Origin: Eutrigla gurnardus
Taxonomy: Eukaryota > Chordata > Actinopteri > Perciformes > Triglidae
NCBI GenBank assembly: GCA_963514095.1
Contig: OY741277.1
Span: 10,835,637-10,899,636, forward strand
Length of the DNA: 64,000 nucleotides
Direction of reading: 5' to 3'
The notes under the pieces were generated by a model, which was not told the DNA's origin, did no database searches, and saw only the letters and a list, made by a program, of their open reading frames with translations. Positions 1 through 11,799 of this stretch are shown one piece after another. Within the stretch, counting starts at the first letter, position 1. The number at the start of each line of letters is the position of its first letter. Both the position numbers and the translations under genes were made by a program.

Positions 1-1983
1 TTGCAGATTGCAAACACAATAGTTTAACCACATTTAACCACTTTCTAAGCTAAGGACAGTGCTAGAAAGTATTTTAATCAGTTTCTCTACATTTAAACAG
101 ATGCATAGTTTGCAACAACCAGTCCACTTTAAGGATTATAGGCCTGAATGTCCTGATGTTAATATGATGTCATGTCAGCAGAACATTGTTTTTTTCTTAT
201 TTGTTAAAATGATTTAACAGCCAACAGACCTACTTGAATAAAACAGGTTCATATTATCAGTAACACCTGTGCTTTTTCGACAACTTAAAATGTCCACTGT
301 GGGAAAACGCCTGTTATTCACGTTGAAGTTAGTCAAGCATGACTGAACAAAATCAAACCTGTCAGTCATAACGAGTGCATGTTCCAAGCATTAATCAGAA
401 CCAAATGCAGTCAAACACAAGTTTCCAAAGGTACTAAATTGCAATGCTGATTTACATGTACGTGGATAGCAGCCATGAAAAACATAGCTTTTACATTTTG
501 AATATTTTATTTCGTGAATTCAAAGAAGTATTTGATGAATGTGAAAGAGATAGCAATGGAAATGTTGTTACTGTAACTGGATTTAGATTTGATCCTATAT
601 TGAATCGATGTACAACTTGCATACTGTAACACATACACCGAAACACATCCCCTTCTTTTAAATAGCACTTTGCTTTTTCTTTTCTGTTTTGTTTGACCCT
701 GCTTTGCTGCCCTTATCCCATTGTAAAGCACTGCCTATATGTGCAGCATCTCAGATGCAGGTTCAGACAGCAGAGACCCAAGTAGTGAAAATCACTTACA
801 TATTTGATCATAAGCAAGGAGACGAAAACAGAACTTTAAAACTTAAAAACCGTGAAGAGTTTGTAAAATTGGAGTGGACAGAGCTGTTTAAAGCCACAAC
901 TGCTATGCACCTGTTGTGCAATCAGTTTCTGCGACTATAACTATATATATATAATAAGATGATAAAGTTAGTGTTTTCTCCATGCTTAATTAGATTGTTT
1001 TTGTCACGTTTTCCTGCAGCTTCATGTGGTGACTAATATTAGATATTGCAAAATTCAACAAGTAGCCCTAGTGGACAATAAAGTCACTTCTTGTGGCGAA
1101 TTATTGTATTAAATTCAGACCCAAGTGAAGAGCATTTGATACAATTGCATATGAAATAAAAAGACAGTTTACTTTCATAATTTAGATTAAATATGATATA
1201 ATGCCAACAACTCTGCTACTCTGCTTTAGGACATAGTGTATACTGTCTGACTAATTCATGGATCAGGTCAGCTGATCTTCAGAAGCTCAATGAGGGCATC
1301 TAGTGGAGAAAAGAGGAATGACAGGATGTGAGTGACAGGACACCAATCCCCCCCCCCCCCCCCCCCCTTTTATGATTCTTTCAAATTAAATACTGAAAAT
1401 CTGTGCATTTCTGCGTGTTCTATTTATTCCCTTTTATACCCACACCTATAAATGATGTATTATTATTGATTAAACTACCAGCTGTATATAAAGTGGCTAA
1501 AATGAGCTCCACCTTCACCAGCAACATTAACGTGATGAACACAGTAAAGCATCAATAATAAGATTGAACTAATATAATATATATTGGGTACTTTTACTTT
1601 GATGATAAAACTTTTGCATGTGTACTTGATTAGTGTTTTGAATGCAGGACTTTTAATTGTAACAGAGTATTTTACACTATAGTATTAATACTTTTCCTTA
1701 AGTAGGGATCTGAGTGCTTCCACGACTGTATGCTGAGATGACTTTATTGAGATATAAAAGGGTTTCTTTCAGATACACTTCATGTCTCTCTTTTCTCTCT
1801 CCATTGTCTGTGTGTCTCTCTCCACTGTGATGATAATAATGAAACACGTCAAACAGATAATAAACTCTAGAGTTGTGGTTAGCCAATCACACCATCCAAA
1901 AACAATGTAACAATAAATACGTAGGCAAATGAATAATAACTAACCCACAACACACCAACAGTTACTGGTGGTGACTAAGAGAC
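1..1983. other. non-coding, no gene supported
   Basis: AT-rich sequence. Two short open frames (444-629 and 689-940) lack recognisable domains, and the second has no ATG at its 5' end. A run of 20 C lies at 1348-1367. I see no splice pattern that would join these frames into a gene. Confidence 0.5.
1348..1367. repeat. poly-C tract
   Basis: An uninterrupted run of 20 cytosines. Similar runs occur at 29785-29800, 33745-33761 and 44038-44054. Confidence 0.95.
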
Positions 1984-2130
1984 AGGTATGTGACCCAAAT
2001 ATATTTCTGCTCCAACAGGTTTTAAAATGTTTGAGGTGTGGCAAAATGATGAATAGCTCTGCATCAGTCAAGACAATCTGTCAGACGGAGTTCCCCCAGA
2101 TGAATAGGCTCACAAAGACGTCAACTTGAA
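1984..2130 (+). repeat. old local duplicate, copy A
   Basis: This stretch shares the words CAACAGGTTTTAAAAT, AGTCAAGACAA and GAGTTCCCCC followed by AGATGAATAGG, in the same order, with 3810-4240. Farther on, 2369-2410 (GATGATGTTTTGTAGATT) matches 4978-5015. The pattern suggests a diverged direct duplication or two copies of one old interspersed element. Copy B was later split by a SINE. Confidence 0.6.
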
Positions 2131-3749
2131 AAAAAGAAAGTATAAAATTGAACTGCATTCCATCGCTGACGTTCAGACCACATGATTTCGAGGACTCTCT
2201 CTTGGTTGTAATGTCCTCGGGCACATGCACAAATTACAATAACCTAAAAATTGTCACCAGCAGTGAAAGGGGAAGTAATGGAAAAACAGACTTTTACAAT
2301 GGAAAATGGATTAATAAAATAAACCTGAAAGATCACTTTATTTTAGACGGACCCGTGTTGATGTTGGGGATGATGTTTTGTAGATTTCCTCATTTTCTGA
2401 TATGTTCACAAGGAAACACGTCATTCTGTTCTCGCAAAACACCAAGAATGAGGAGGGTTGTTGTTTTAACATAGAAATAGTAACATTGATGTAACATTCT
2501 GTTCAGTATCAGCGCTTGTAATTTGGAACATTCATACATTGTACTTTAATGAATCCTGTGCACCTCAATTTGCACTTCATTTATTTATTTTTACCAGGTT
2601 AAGCATGCTGGTAATGGTTTTCACCAGGTCTCTGAACCCAATAAACTGTACAATATCACCCATTCATATAGATGGAAATCAGGCAGGGAGAGCTACCAAA
2701 AGATATATGAGAATCCCAACATCCAATATTCTTTATTTTTAAATTGCTTTATTTCTTTCCAAAATATGTTCCCATCATAACAATTGTGTAAACTCTGCTG
2801 TCGACAAAATTAATGCAATCTTTGATTAATTAGCATCGTTATCAATTTTCATTGTCAATGGTTTGACAATGATTGGACAATAGACGGTCAACTTTATTCT
2901 TCTATTGTTGCAATCATTGTCATCAAACAAATAACACAGAGACCCAAATAATGATAATATATGCCTTTGTACAAAAAGACAGGAAAGGCCTATTCTTGTT
3001 TTATTGAACATCATTTATTTTAAGACCATCTGTCACAAAGGCCTCTTCTGTAACTACTTAACAGTCATTTTGGGGGAGAAACGTATAATGAAATTAAATC
3101 TATGTACACAAATAGTCAACGTGCAGTTATAACAGAAAACAAAAAGCCTTCTTTTCCCATGGCTGTGGGGTAAGGCAGGGGTGCAACCTGAGACCAATCC
3201 TCAATCCTTCAATTTATACATAAAAAAATGTCCACGCCAACGAGATCAATCCACTGAACATGGCCTCTCCCTGAATGAACCGAGAAAGAACCAAAGAGAA
3301 CAAACATCATGATCTTTCAGAAGCAGTCCAGAAACCAGGAAAACACACACAATATATATTTGCACACCACTAAAATTACAACATACAAAAAATGAGAGAC
3401 AAAGGAAGGGGAGCTTTCTATGTAATTAGAAGACCTACTAAATTAAAATCTGCCTAAAAATGTTCCAGTTTGTATTGGAACTGATAATTCTCTGTGGCAG
3501 TTAAATCTGGGGAAGAGAATGAAATCATGAATCTGACAAATGGGAAAAAACAAAGATGGACCCTTTCTAAACAATGAGTGTAGAGTAGAACGTGGCGACT
3601 ACCCCTCATTTTGAAAATATGAAAAAGAACAATTATAATTTACAATATGAAAAGCCTTAAAATGTGTTAAAATAAAAGATGAAAAACAAATGTAACAAAT
3701 AGATTACTGCATAACAATAATTATCTTTATTACTAACACTGTTGTCACT
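2131..3749. other. non-coding, no gene supported
   Basis: AT-rich sequence. The frame at 2148-2474 is 108 codons long but begins at TTG, has no domain I recognise and overlaps the duplicated repeat. I see nothing else of note. Confidence 0.45.
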
Positions 3750-3775
3750 ACACACACACACACACACACACACAC
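3750..3775. repeat. (CA)n microsatellite
   Basis: Perfect CA dinucleotide repeat, about 13 units. Confidence 0.95.
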
Positions 3776-3789
3776 CATGACTATCTGCG

Positions 3790-4245
3790 ACAGGAATGCG
3801 ACACAAACATGTTGCTTCTACAACAGGTTTTAAAATATTTGTTATGTAACAAGATGGGGGTGTTTAGTTCAGGAGGTAGAGCGGGTTGGCTGGCACCGTA
3901 AGATTTCCGGTTCGATCCCCAGCTCCTCCTAGCTGAGTGCCTGGTGTCCCTGAGCAAGACACCTCACCCCAATTGCCCCAATTGCTCCTGACGAGCTGGC
4001 TGTCGCCCTGCGTGGTTTACTCCGCAGTCGGTGTGAATGTGTGAGTGAATGGGTGAATGTCAGTCATTCCTGTAAAGCGCTTTGGAGAAAAGCGATAAAT
4101 GAGGCCACTTACCAAGATGCCAAATTCAATTTCTGCACAAAGTTTCTACACAAATGTCCCGGTCGATGTGCAGTTGCACAAACCATTAGTCAAGACAAAC
4201 AGTTTGTCAGAGTTCCCCCAAGATGAATAGGTTGACACAGATCTC
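3790..4245 (+). repeat. old local duplicate, copy B, split by a SINE
   Basis: The left part (about 3810-3856) and right part (about 4160-4240) correspond to 2015-2130. The 254-bp SINE at 3857-4110 interrupts the homology, so the duplication predates the SINE insertion. Confidence 0.55.
3857..4110 (+). mobile_element. tRNA-derived SINE with target-site duplication
   Basis: The 5' part is tRNA-like. A box-like TTCAGGAGGTAGAGCGG lies near 3868, and the B box GGTTCGATCCC is at 3909-3919. The body has the teleost SINE phrases CCTGAGCAAGACACC, GTGTGAGTGAATGGGTGAATG (in part) and GTAAAGCGCTTTGGA. CAAGATG lies immediately before the element (3850-3856) and again after it (4113-4119), extending to a 9-10 bp repeat with one mismatch. 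That is the expected target-site duplication. Pol III transcription is inferred from the family. Confidence 0.85.
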
Positions 4246-4439
4246 GATCTCACAATGTATTGTTATATAACAACATCTACAACAGTGACAACATTTGTTC
4301 ACTTGCATAACTGTAGGTAAAGCCATCACCTCTGAGGGATTTATTTTAATCCCTGTGTTATGTGATACAGGTTGGTGCTCTTTGTTACTGGTTGCAAAAT
4401 CATCACTTGGACTCATGTGACCCTAACGATGCCATGGGG

Positions 4440-4760
4440 TCAGGATTGGTCAGCGACTCTCAGGTGACCCATTCACACCCATGTCAATAGTTTACTTGAT
4501 GGCTCAGGACCCACTTGCCCCACGACTCAAGTTTCACTTGAGGGCTGGGTGGGTCCAGGAGTCACATGCTTCTTCGTAAACGACCCCACAAGAGGTTAAA
4601 TACCCAGACTCCCCACTGGTCAGTTAGAACTGACGAAGCCTCCTCAATGAGAGGAGAAACATCTTCAAAAACCTGAAACAAGATCAGCTGCCTACAATAA
4701 GGCTTTCAAAGATTACCAGGACCTGGGTGACTGAGAACCTTCACAGACATCAACTAAAGA
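4440..4760 (+). mobile_element. retroelement 3' region with hammerhead-like motif
   Basis: A dispersed teleost repeat recognised by GTCAGTTAGAACTGACGAAG, a short CCTC/GAGG hairpin and GAGAAACATCTTC, then CCTGGGTGACTGAGAACCTT. The segment CTGACGA (4630-4636), hairpin, GAAAC (4656-4660) has the order of a minimal hammerhead ribozyme core, as known in Penelope-like elements. Assignment to that class is inference; no reverse transcriptase remains here. Confidence 0.5.
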
Positions 4761-6444
4761 AACAATTGATGAATTCCTTTTCTGTATCTCTGACTGCACG
4801 CACCACAGAACTTCCAGCACTCTCTATTGTCACGCTTTTTACGGTCAGGTACCATTTCCTTGTCTTCCTCATTTGCATAGACAAAAATAACGATTAGGTA
4901 AAGGTAAAATATGTCACCTGACACCAGGTAGGTATGCAGGGTGGTAACTTACTTTGCTATAGGGAAGTGGCCTTGCAGATGATGTTTTGTAGATTGCATT
5001 ATTTTCTGATGTGCTCGTGTGTTCATATGGTGCATTATCATTCATTCAGCTAACATATCATAATTGAAAGCTACATTTTATTGCAGTACTTTAACGGTGC
5101 AGAAATGTTTGAAATTAGTGTTACAAATACAGTCTTAATGATAGGGTAAAAACATACGCAAGTTCCTGCCAAATGTGACATACTGTAGATGGTATGAGCA
5201 GTCCTTGAGAAGGAGAGGCACACACTTATTTTATCTTCTTAAGCGATTGTATAAGACACTTACAAAAACACCGAAAGCTGACAGTAGTTAAAGTGGAGAA
5301 ATGATATGATGATTTTCTTCAGAAAACCACTTAAATCCCACAAATAATCCCACCATGTGTATTTGTACACATTTATAGAATGTGAACTCCTGAGGCCATT
5401 ATCACCCCAAACAATACAGAGGACCTTGGTGTCGAGAGTGAAGAGAATATCATCTTTTGCTAAATGCGATCACTTTCTTGTACACAAATCCTACTCATTA
5501 CCCATTACACATATGGTTGTATTAGCCAGCACAAGACCAGCACCCACCCAGCAGAAATTGGACGGATGAAATACATTTTAAAGTGGTGCTATAGACAGAT
5601 ACACCAGTGTACACTATGGACATTCCTAGCTCCTTTAGGGACTCTTTGTTACCTCTGTGATTAATGTCCTCCTTGCGTGATAATTGTTAGCACCAGATCT
5701 TATTTAGGGGATTCATTGGCAAAGAAGGAGAATACACTTACATGCACCTGTTTTCCGAGTTTTATTTTTTAAATTAAAAAAAAAATAATTTTCATTTCAC
5801 TTCACCAATTTTCACTATATATATTTCAAGCTATTTTCAACATATACTTACAACATATACATCAACTCAAATACGCATGTTGCAAAAACAATTTGTATAA
5901 GTCATTACTTTTGAAAATGTGACAAAACAAAGCAAAAGTGTATGCAGAATGAAAAGGTGCAGACTTACGTGTGCATACTCGTAGCCAAGTATGCAAGCAG
6001 GAAGTTATGTTGTTGAGAAAACACACAAATGGTTATTCCGGTAGAACCAGTTAAAACAATAATAAGGAACTATCCTCCATCATGACAGTTCTTGCAATGA
6101 TGTGACCCTGAGGTGCCACCACTTCAGGGAATATTCCACTTCAACTCAGATGGATGACTTCCTCTTTAAAAGAAGATGGTTGTTAAACCATGATTTTAAG
6201 AGAATTCCCAGTTTGACAAACATCCCAGTTGTGCATCGAATTTAGAGAACCCGAAATGCTTGGGTGCTCCATCGGGGCCTCTGGCAGCGACCAGCCCTCT
6301 GTACACAGACCCAGATCTGGCTTCCATGCAACCTTTAACCTGCAGTCGGAGCTCCGGAGGGAGGTGGAGAGATCCACGCCTGCAAGAAAGGAAGACAGAG
6401 GAGAACCAGAACCAGGATTGCCCAGGCCAGACCCCTGCTGCGGC
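4761..6444. other. non-coding, no gene supported
   Basis: Mostly AT-rich unique-looking sequence. A GC-richer block at 6229-6450 is open in several frames on both strands at once. It runs into a SINE tail, so it is more likely repeat body than a gene. Confidence 0.45.
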
Positions 6445-6560
6445 TGTGGCTCAGGGGTAGTTCTTGGAGGTTCGATGTCAAAGTGTCCTTGAGCAAGACC
6501 CTGAACCCCAAGTTGCTCTCTGTGTGCATGACAGCAGCCCACTGCTCCCAATGCTTAGGT
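6445..6560 (+). mobile_element. SINE fragment
   Basis: GGCTCAGGGGTAG, then GGTTCGAT, then CCTTGAGCAAGACCCTGAAC and CCACTGCTCCCAA. The tRNA-like promoter boxes and the following phrase match the layout of the SINE at 3857-4110, but this copy is truncated. Confidence 0.55.
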
Positions 6561-6845
6561 TGGGTTATAGGTCAGATTTCATGTACCTATTACGGGTGTG
6601 GATCTTTGGCTTCACATTCGATTAACGAAGTTGGCGATTTGATTCAAGGCCATAACGATTCGATTCGATTCTGTAACTTTTAACCAAAATTCTATTTCCA
6701 TTTATTCTATAAAAAAAGTAGTCCTGTATAATATTTTATGCTGAATACAAAAATGTAATTAAACATTGCTCAGTTATTGTGAACATTTTTCAATAGGCTA
6801 CATGCTGGCAGGGGAGAGGTTTTGTAAAGGGAATCTGGTCTTCAG

Positions 6846-7135
6846 GTAGACTTTATTTTGTCGACAGGGACCACCAAAATCAACCCAAATTTCCCACCGA
6901 ACAAACAGGTGAGAGTTTCATCCTTACATTAAATGATTACATTACAGGAATTTATTTCTGTATTGCAATTATAGAATATTTACATAGATATACACTAACA
7001 GTTTTACTGTAAAATGTATTTTTACAATAGGACCCAAAGGCTGCCCCCAACAGGAGGAAGAAGAAGGATTTGTTCAAGTACGCAAGAAATGCTATTGTTG
7101 GTATGGTTGTTGTCAACAAAAGCATTAGTAAATGA
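6846..7135 (+). pseudogene. two-exon 3' gene remnant, copy 1
   Basis: A possible exon (6846-6908, 21 codons) follows TCTTCAG and ends at a strong donor CAG|GTGAGA. A 122-bp intron ends ACAATAG, and the second exon (7031-7135) reads in the same frame to TGA. It is basic (NRRKKKDLF) and is followed by AATAAA near 7203. No upstream exon or start codon is present, so this would be the 3' end of a duplicated gene. I do not recognise the protein. The copy at 17082-17371 preserves the frame, with one silent change in exon 1 and two replacements in exon 2. A chance pair of open frames is possible. Confidence 0.3.
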
Positions 7136-7732
7136 CTGCAGACAAACTAAATAGCTGATTTTCATTCCTTCTTATTTACCTAAAAAAACTGCTATGTTAT
7201 GAAATAAAAATGTTTGTGTGAAATAATTTTACTCTTTTTTTAAAAAAAAATATTGATACGTGTGAAGTCACTCAAATTATTCAAACTGTAAAGATGAAAA
7301 GTGTCTAACTCCTGTATTGGTATTTGATGTTAGTGTTTTTCCTCTCAGTTTGTTCCGAGTGTGTCGTCTCCACGGCGATTGTTCAAAGTGTTTCGCTGCA
7401 CTGAGCCTGTTTTGAGACGTGTGTGAAGAGTTGTGTTGTTTGGAGTGAATTTTGCAGCTGATGTGAACTGTTTAGCTCAGGTGACTATTGGTAATGCAGA
7501 CTGTGGTTAGAGTTTTGCACGTGTGGCTGCAGTTTTGCCCACTGTTGTCACAATAAAAAAAACTAATTGGGTCAATTATGAGTCAGATATTGAAGAGAGA
7601 TGGAATTTACAAAGAGAGTCACTGCGTTTCCCGTAAGTGCAATAGGTTCCTGAACTGAAATGGATGCAGACTTCTTTTCTCTTCCTGGTTCAATTTCAAA
7701 CATACGTCTACTGTTGTTCAGCTGCCAATGGA

Positions 7733-7866
<134 letters not shown>

Positions 7867-7875
7867 CGAGGCAGG

Positions 7876-7883
7876 TATAAATA
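7876..7883 (+). promoter_or_regulatory. TATA box of zg16-like gene 1
   Basis: TATAAATA in the context GGCAGGTATAAATATG. It lies about 30 bp before the expected start of a short non-coding first exon that ends at 7942 with AAG|GTGAGC. The same box is conserved in unit 4, and units 2 and 3 lack it. Confidence 0.75.
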
Positions 7884-8090
7884 TGTCAGTGTCGCAGTGT
7901 CCCAGTATCATCTCATCCTTTCTCAGAAGATCCAGTCTGAAGGTGAGCTTGAACATATTTATCTGCAGGTTTTTACTGGGACTTTAACTCCCTTTTACAC
8001 TGATCCTTTATATTTATATTCTATTGATTTTATTTTAATTTAATGAGTATTCATTTGTTTGTGATTCCAGTCTCTGGACAAATTCACAGA

Positions 8091-9535
8091 ATGTTTTCCC
8101 TGCTGTCCTTTGCTGTGCTCTGCGGCGCCTGCCTGGCCGGTAAGTTTTTAATCCATCTGTTGAGTCCCTTTTATACCAGTTTTATACTTTAACTTAAACA
8201 TCTGCATTGCTTCTATACTAAGATCTTTTTATATAAATAATTAAGTCGAGTTGAGTCAAAGAGCAGTAGCTGTGCTTCACATCATAACTTTGTTTTACCT
8301 CTCCAGCTCCAATGACATACTACTCCTACTCGCCTTCTGTTGGAGGTGGTAGTGGCACATCCTTCTCCACAGCAGGAGGAAGTGGAAGGATATCAGCGAT
8401 CAGGATTTGGGAGATCAGCAATGCTTACATCACTGGGTCAGTCTGTCCTCTGCTTTGTCCAGATGTGTTTAGGACTGTACAGAAAATGATCAGGGGGTGA
8501 GGGCTGAAAAAAAGCATAACTGTTCACTTAGTAGCTCTTGGTTCAAAAGCAGGGTGCAGACACATGCCATTGGTACACCATTTTGAATGATTTACTCATC
8601 TTACATTTCTATGTTGAAATGAGTTGTAACAATTCAATGCAGGTACATCATTTTGAGATATTAATAGGAGGTTTTGTAGTTTTTTTGTAGTGCCCTATAG
8701 TCTACTATTGTTGTTCTTGCATGATTCATTGCAAAAATCCAGCTACATTGTGTGTGTACACAATGATTCTAGCCTTCATTTGTCCTCTTATTTATATACG
8801 TATAATCAGTGTGTGGCATTGCTCTCCTGTCTCTGTCCTCACAGTATCCAGGTACGCTACGGTCCCATCTGGGCGGAAAGAGTTGGTCGCGAAGTAGGCG
8901 ATGCGAATGAGCTGGAGCTGTTTGATGACGAGAACATTGTTCAGGTCAGAGAGTCATTCATACTAGAATATTAGTTTGCTCTGATAAGAGAAAATGTAGA
9001 AAAATATATTTTTTATTCCAATCTTTTTTGTAATTGATACCGTTTGCTTTAATAAGGTCATGTAATATTTATGGACGTTTATATATTTTTTTATTTTTTG
9101 AATTATTATACACATATTTCATTAAACTAGTCCAGAAAATATTATTATAAGTAGCATTTTTCTTGAAATGAATAATGTAGTACATGTACCAACTCAATGT
9201 GCTCTCACTGTCACGTTTCAGGTCTCTGGTAAATACCACAGCAACTACGTCTATCAGCTGATATTTGTTACCTCCGATGGGCGCACTATGATCGTTGGCC
9301 AGCCAGTCTATGTAATTACCTGCTATTCTTTTTTACAATTATCAGTGCTTATACTCATGGTCATGTATTAACTTTTGATGCTGTCTTGCAGAACTCCTTT
9401 AACTTCTACCCAACCTACAAGGGAGCACAGCTCAAACTGCTGAGTGGCCGCTTCAATACTGCAGGGATAACTTCAGTGGGAGCTCACTGGGGAGTCGTGA
9501 TGGAAGAAAGCAACAGCACCCACAGTGGGAACTAA
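8091..9535 (+). CDS. zg16: ZG16-like secreted jacalin-type lectin, copy 1
   Basis: Coding exons 8091-8139, 8307-8436, 8845-8944, 9222-9311 and 9392-9535 join to 170 residues. All introns are GT-AG, and a non-coding first exon probably ends at 7942. Residues 1-16 (MFSLLSFAVLCGACLA) form a signal peptide. The rest is one jacalin-like beta-prism domain: the Gly-rich loop GGGSGTSFSTAGGSGRI, then IRIW, IQVRYG, ELELFDDE, VSGKYH, LIFVTSDGR, and LLSGR...GAHWGV near the end. This order and the length match vertebrate ZG16 (167 residues in human), a lectin of zymogen granules and intestinal mucus that binds mannans and bacterial peptidoglycan. Glycan binding here is inferred. The mature protein has no cysteine and has one N-glycosylation sequon, NST, near residue 164. 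The human binding-loop Asp before A-I-G-L-H-W appears as Thr here. The ATG follows the only in-frame signal peptide. Confidence 0.93.
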
Positions 9536-10063
9536 TGAACAACACATATAACCCAGTACCGATGAATAATCATGAACTGGGAATTATATTACATGTGTCC
9601 ATCTATCCATTTTCTTCCACTTATCCGGGGGCCCAGTAGAAATAATTTAGTTATTTGGAGGTTGTGTCTTGGTTTATTAACAAGTGACTCTTAAAGATAA
9701 AGATAGATAGACCTCAGTTTGTGATCCTGTGTAATGTAGTCAAACACAGGATCTATTGAATGTGTTCTTTATGATCGTATACCGTTTCAGGTATGACATG
9801 AAGAGGCTTTGTTGAAAAGCAGTTTGCTCATCTGCAGCATTGAAGGAAACAAAACACTGATGTATCACACTTAATCAATTCCACATGTACTGTGAGCATA
9901 ACAAGATGTTATACAAATGAATGTGATTTTTATTTCTGTATATTTTTAATGGTTAGAAAACGTTCAGTCAGAGCTATGTTAAATGATGTTTCATGCAGAA
10001 TTCTCTTGTATTTTATGAAAGGCATGATTTAGAATTGTGACTGTGTGGATATTATGCAAAATG

Positions 10064-10069
10064 AATAAA
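10064..10069 (+). terminator. poly(A) signal of zg16-like gene 1
   Basis: AATAAA, repeated as a second hexamer a few bases on, about 530 bp after the stop codon. The same signal is kept in the gene-less units at 13233-13238 and 16473-16478. Confidence 0.65.
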
Positions 10070-10804
10070 ACAATAAAATACAATCAACTTGTTTGTATGT
10101 GGTGATAATGAAGAAGAACAATTAAGAAACGGGCAGATCATTTTAGTCAAATCTGGTCATCTATCTTACGAAGTACTCAAAGTTTCATTCTGATTTGTAC
10201 ATCTTGTTTCTTGGTTGTTCCCACATGAGCGACAAAATTCATTTAGATTTGAATGAAATACAAAAGTTACCGGGTGCAGGATTGCAGACAGCATTAACGA
10301 TTAGGAAGTTGGCGATTTGATTCAAGGCCATAACGATTCGATTCGATTCTGTAACTTTTAACCAAAATTCTATTTCCATTTATTCTATAAAAAAGTAGTC
10401 CTGTATAATATTTTATGCTGAATACAAAAATGTAATTAAACATTGTTCAGTTATTGTGAACATTTTTCAATAGGCTACATGCTGGCAGGGGAGAGAGTGT
10501 CTTAAAAGTCTTATAACAATCATAATTAAGAATCGCGATTCATAAGATTTAACGCATTTATATTGATTATTGGTGAACCAAAGTAATTCATTCTGTTTAT
10601 TTATTTTAGCAGATCAATTGATTGACATAAAACTTTACAGTTTTTTTCAGTCGCTACAAGCGTTTGTCCAACCAGTTGTCACATTTTCAAAACTCTAAAC
10701 AAAATAAGCACAGCATCGGTCTTTTGTGGCCATACCATTCACACATTCGTTTTCACACAATATGCAGTCAGTGAACACATTTCTACAATGCTTACATTTT
10801 CTTA

Positions 10805-11799
10805 CAGTTTTTTTTAATTGTTTACATGCAATTTTGAAAACCGGGTTATTTTCTTCAAAATATAATCACAATTATCCAAACACCAAACTCAATTTGCATA
10901 ATTCCTAGATTGTTTGCAAAATGACACACTTCTGTCAAAACATACACACTTCAGTCAAAACATATACACATATTTGTGAAAATGCTATTAGTTTTCATTT
11001 AACCAACACAGTCCTCAATGATCAGACACTATTGCAGCCAGTTTCACACTGCTGTGATAAATAAAAAAAACGAATTTTAGGAAATAGCATGTGCTAGATT
11101 TTTGGCCAGACATTGTTATGTAAGGGATAATTTAGATGTCAAAAAGATAGTGACAAACCCACAACATTCTTCATGATTAGTTTGAGATATAGGGAGAATG
11201 TACACAAATAGGCCTACTATAAACTTACCAAGCACTGCACAACACTGATGCTGCAGACTGAATATTTCAAGTATTTATTTTATTTACCTCTTCCTCTATC
11301 TCCTTCTTCTCCTCTTCCTCTACCTGGGCCTCCTCCTCTACCTCCTTCTCCTCTTCCTCTACCGCCTTCATCTCCTCTTTGAGCTCCCCCTCTCATTCTC
11401 ACTCTTCTTCTTCTTCTAGCTCCTTCCATTTTTGTTGAAGACAGGTGAACTCACCGGCTGCCTTTTATAGCACACCTGAGTGCTGCATTTTCAAATAAGC
11501 ACATGTGTGCTTCCACACTTGGTGGATGTGATTATCCAATTTGTTTATTAGTGTGGTCATTGACAATCCGGGGCTTTGTAATGACTAGGAAGTAACCTCA
11601 CAATCCTTATCTGTGTCTAAGGTGTGAAAATGTGTGTAGCGTTTTACAAATCCCTGTGTGTAATGTTTTGCAAAAAGGGTGAAGCAGACATTGTGTGTAA
11701 TGTTGTGCAAATATGTGTAGGTGTTTTGCTCCTTGGAGTAGAATTTCGCAAATTGTGTGGAAATTTTTATTTTAGTGTGTAAACAATCGTAAAAAACTG
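10805..11799 (+). mobile_element. non-autonomous Tc1/mariner-like element, 995 bp
   Basis: The left end CAGTTTTTTTTAATTGTTTA is the imperfect reverse complement of the right end TAAACAATCGTAAAAAACTG. The element is flanked by TA on both sides (10803-10804 and 11800-11801), the Tc1/mariner target. It holds only the beginning of a transposase-like frame (see 11280-11429) and is too short to be autonomous. Confidence 0.75.
11280..11429 (-). pseudogene. RG-rich transposase N-terminal fragment
   Basis: On the minus strand an ATG at 11429 opens 49 codons: MEGARRRRRVRMRGG, then a tract of Arg-Gly and Glu-Gly, to TAA. A donor-like GAG|GTAAAT lies just before the stop, so this may be a first coding exon whose downstream exons were deleted. 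Arg/Gly-rich N termini are known in some fish Tc1-like transposases. The catalytic DDE region is absent, so no activity is expected. Confidence 0.45.

Noticed and set aside
444..940. Two short frames ending CTTCIL and CNQFLRL
   Set aside because: They look moderately protein-like but have no recognised domain, no convincing splice junction, and the second lacks an ATG. Too weak to annotate.
3868..3940. Possible tRNA gene
   Set aside because: The promoter boxes are tRNA-like, but the body continues as a SINE with target-site duplications and no proper cloverleaf 3' half.
6183..6551. 122-codon minus-strand frame
   Set aside because: The same block is open in other frames on both strands and merges into a SINE fragment; GC-rich repeat sequence explains it.
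10726..10908. 60-codon frame repeated at 13895-14077
   Set aside because: It crosses the terminal inverted repeat of the transposon and is repeated only because the unit was duplicated.
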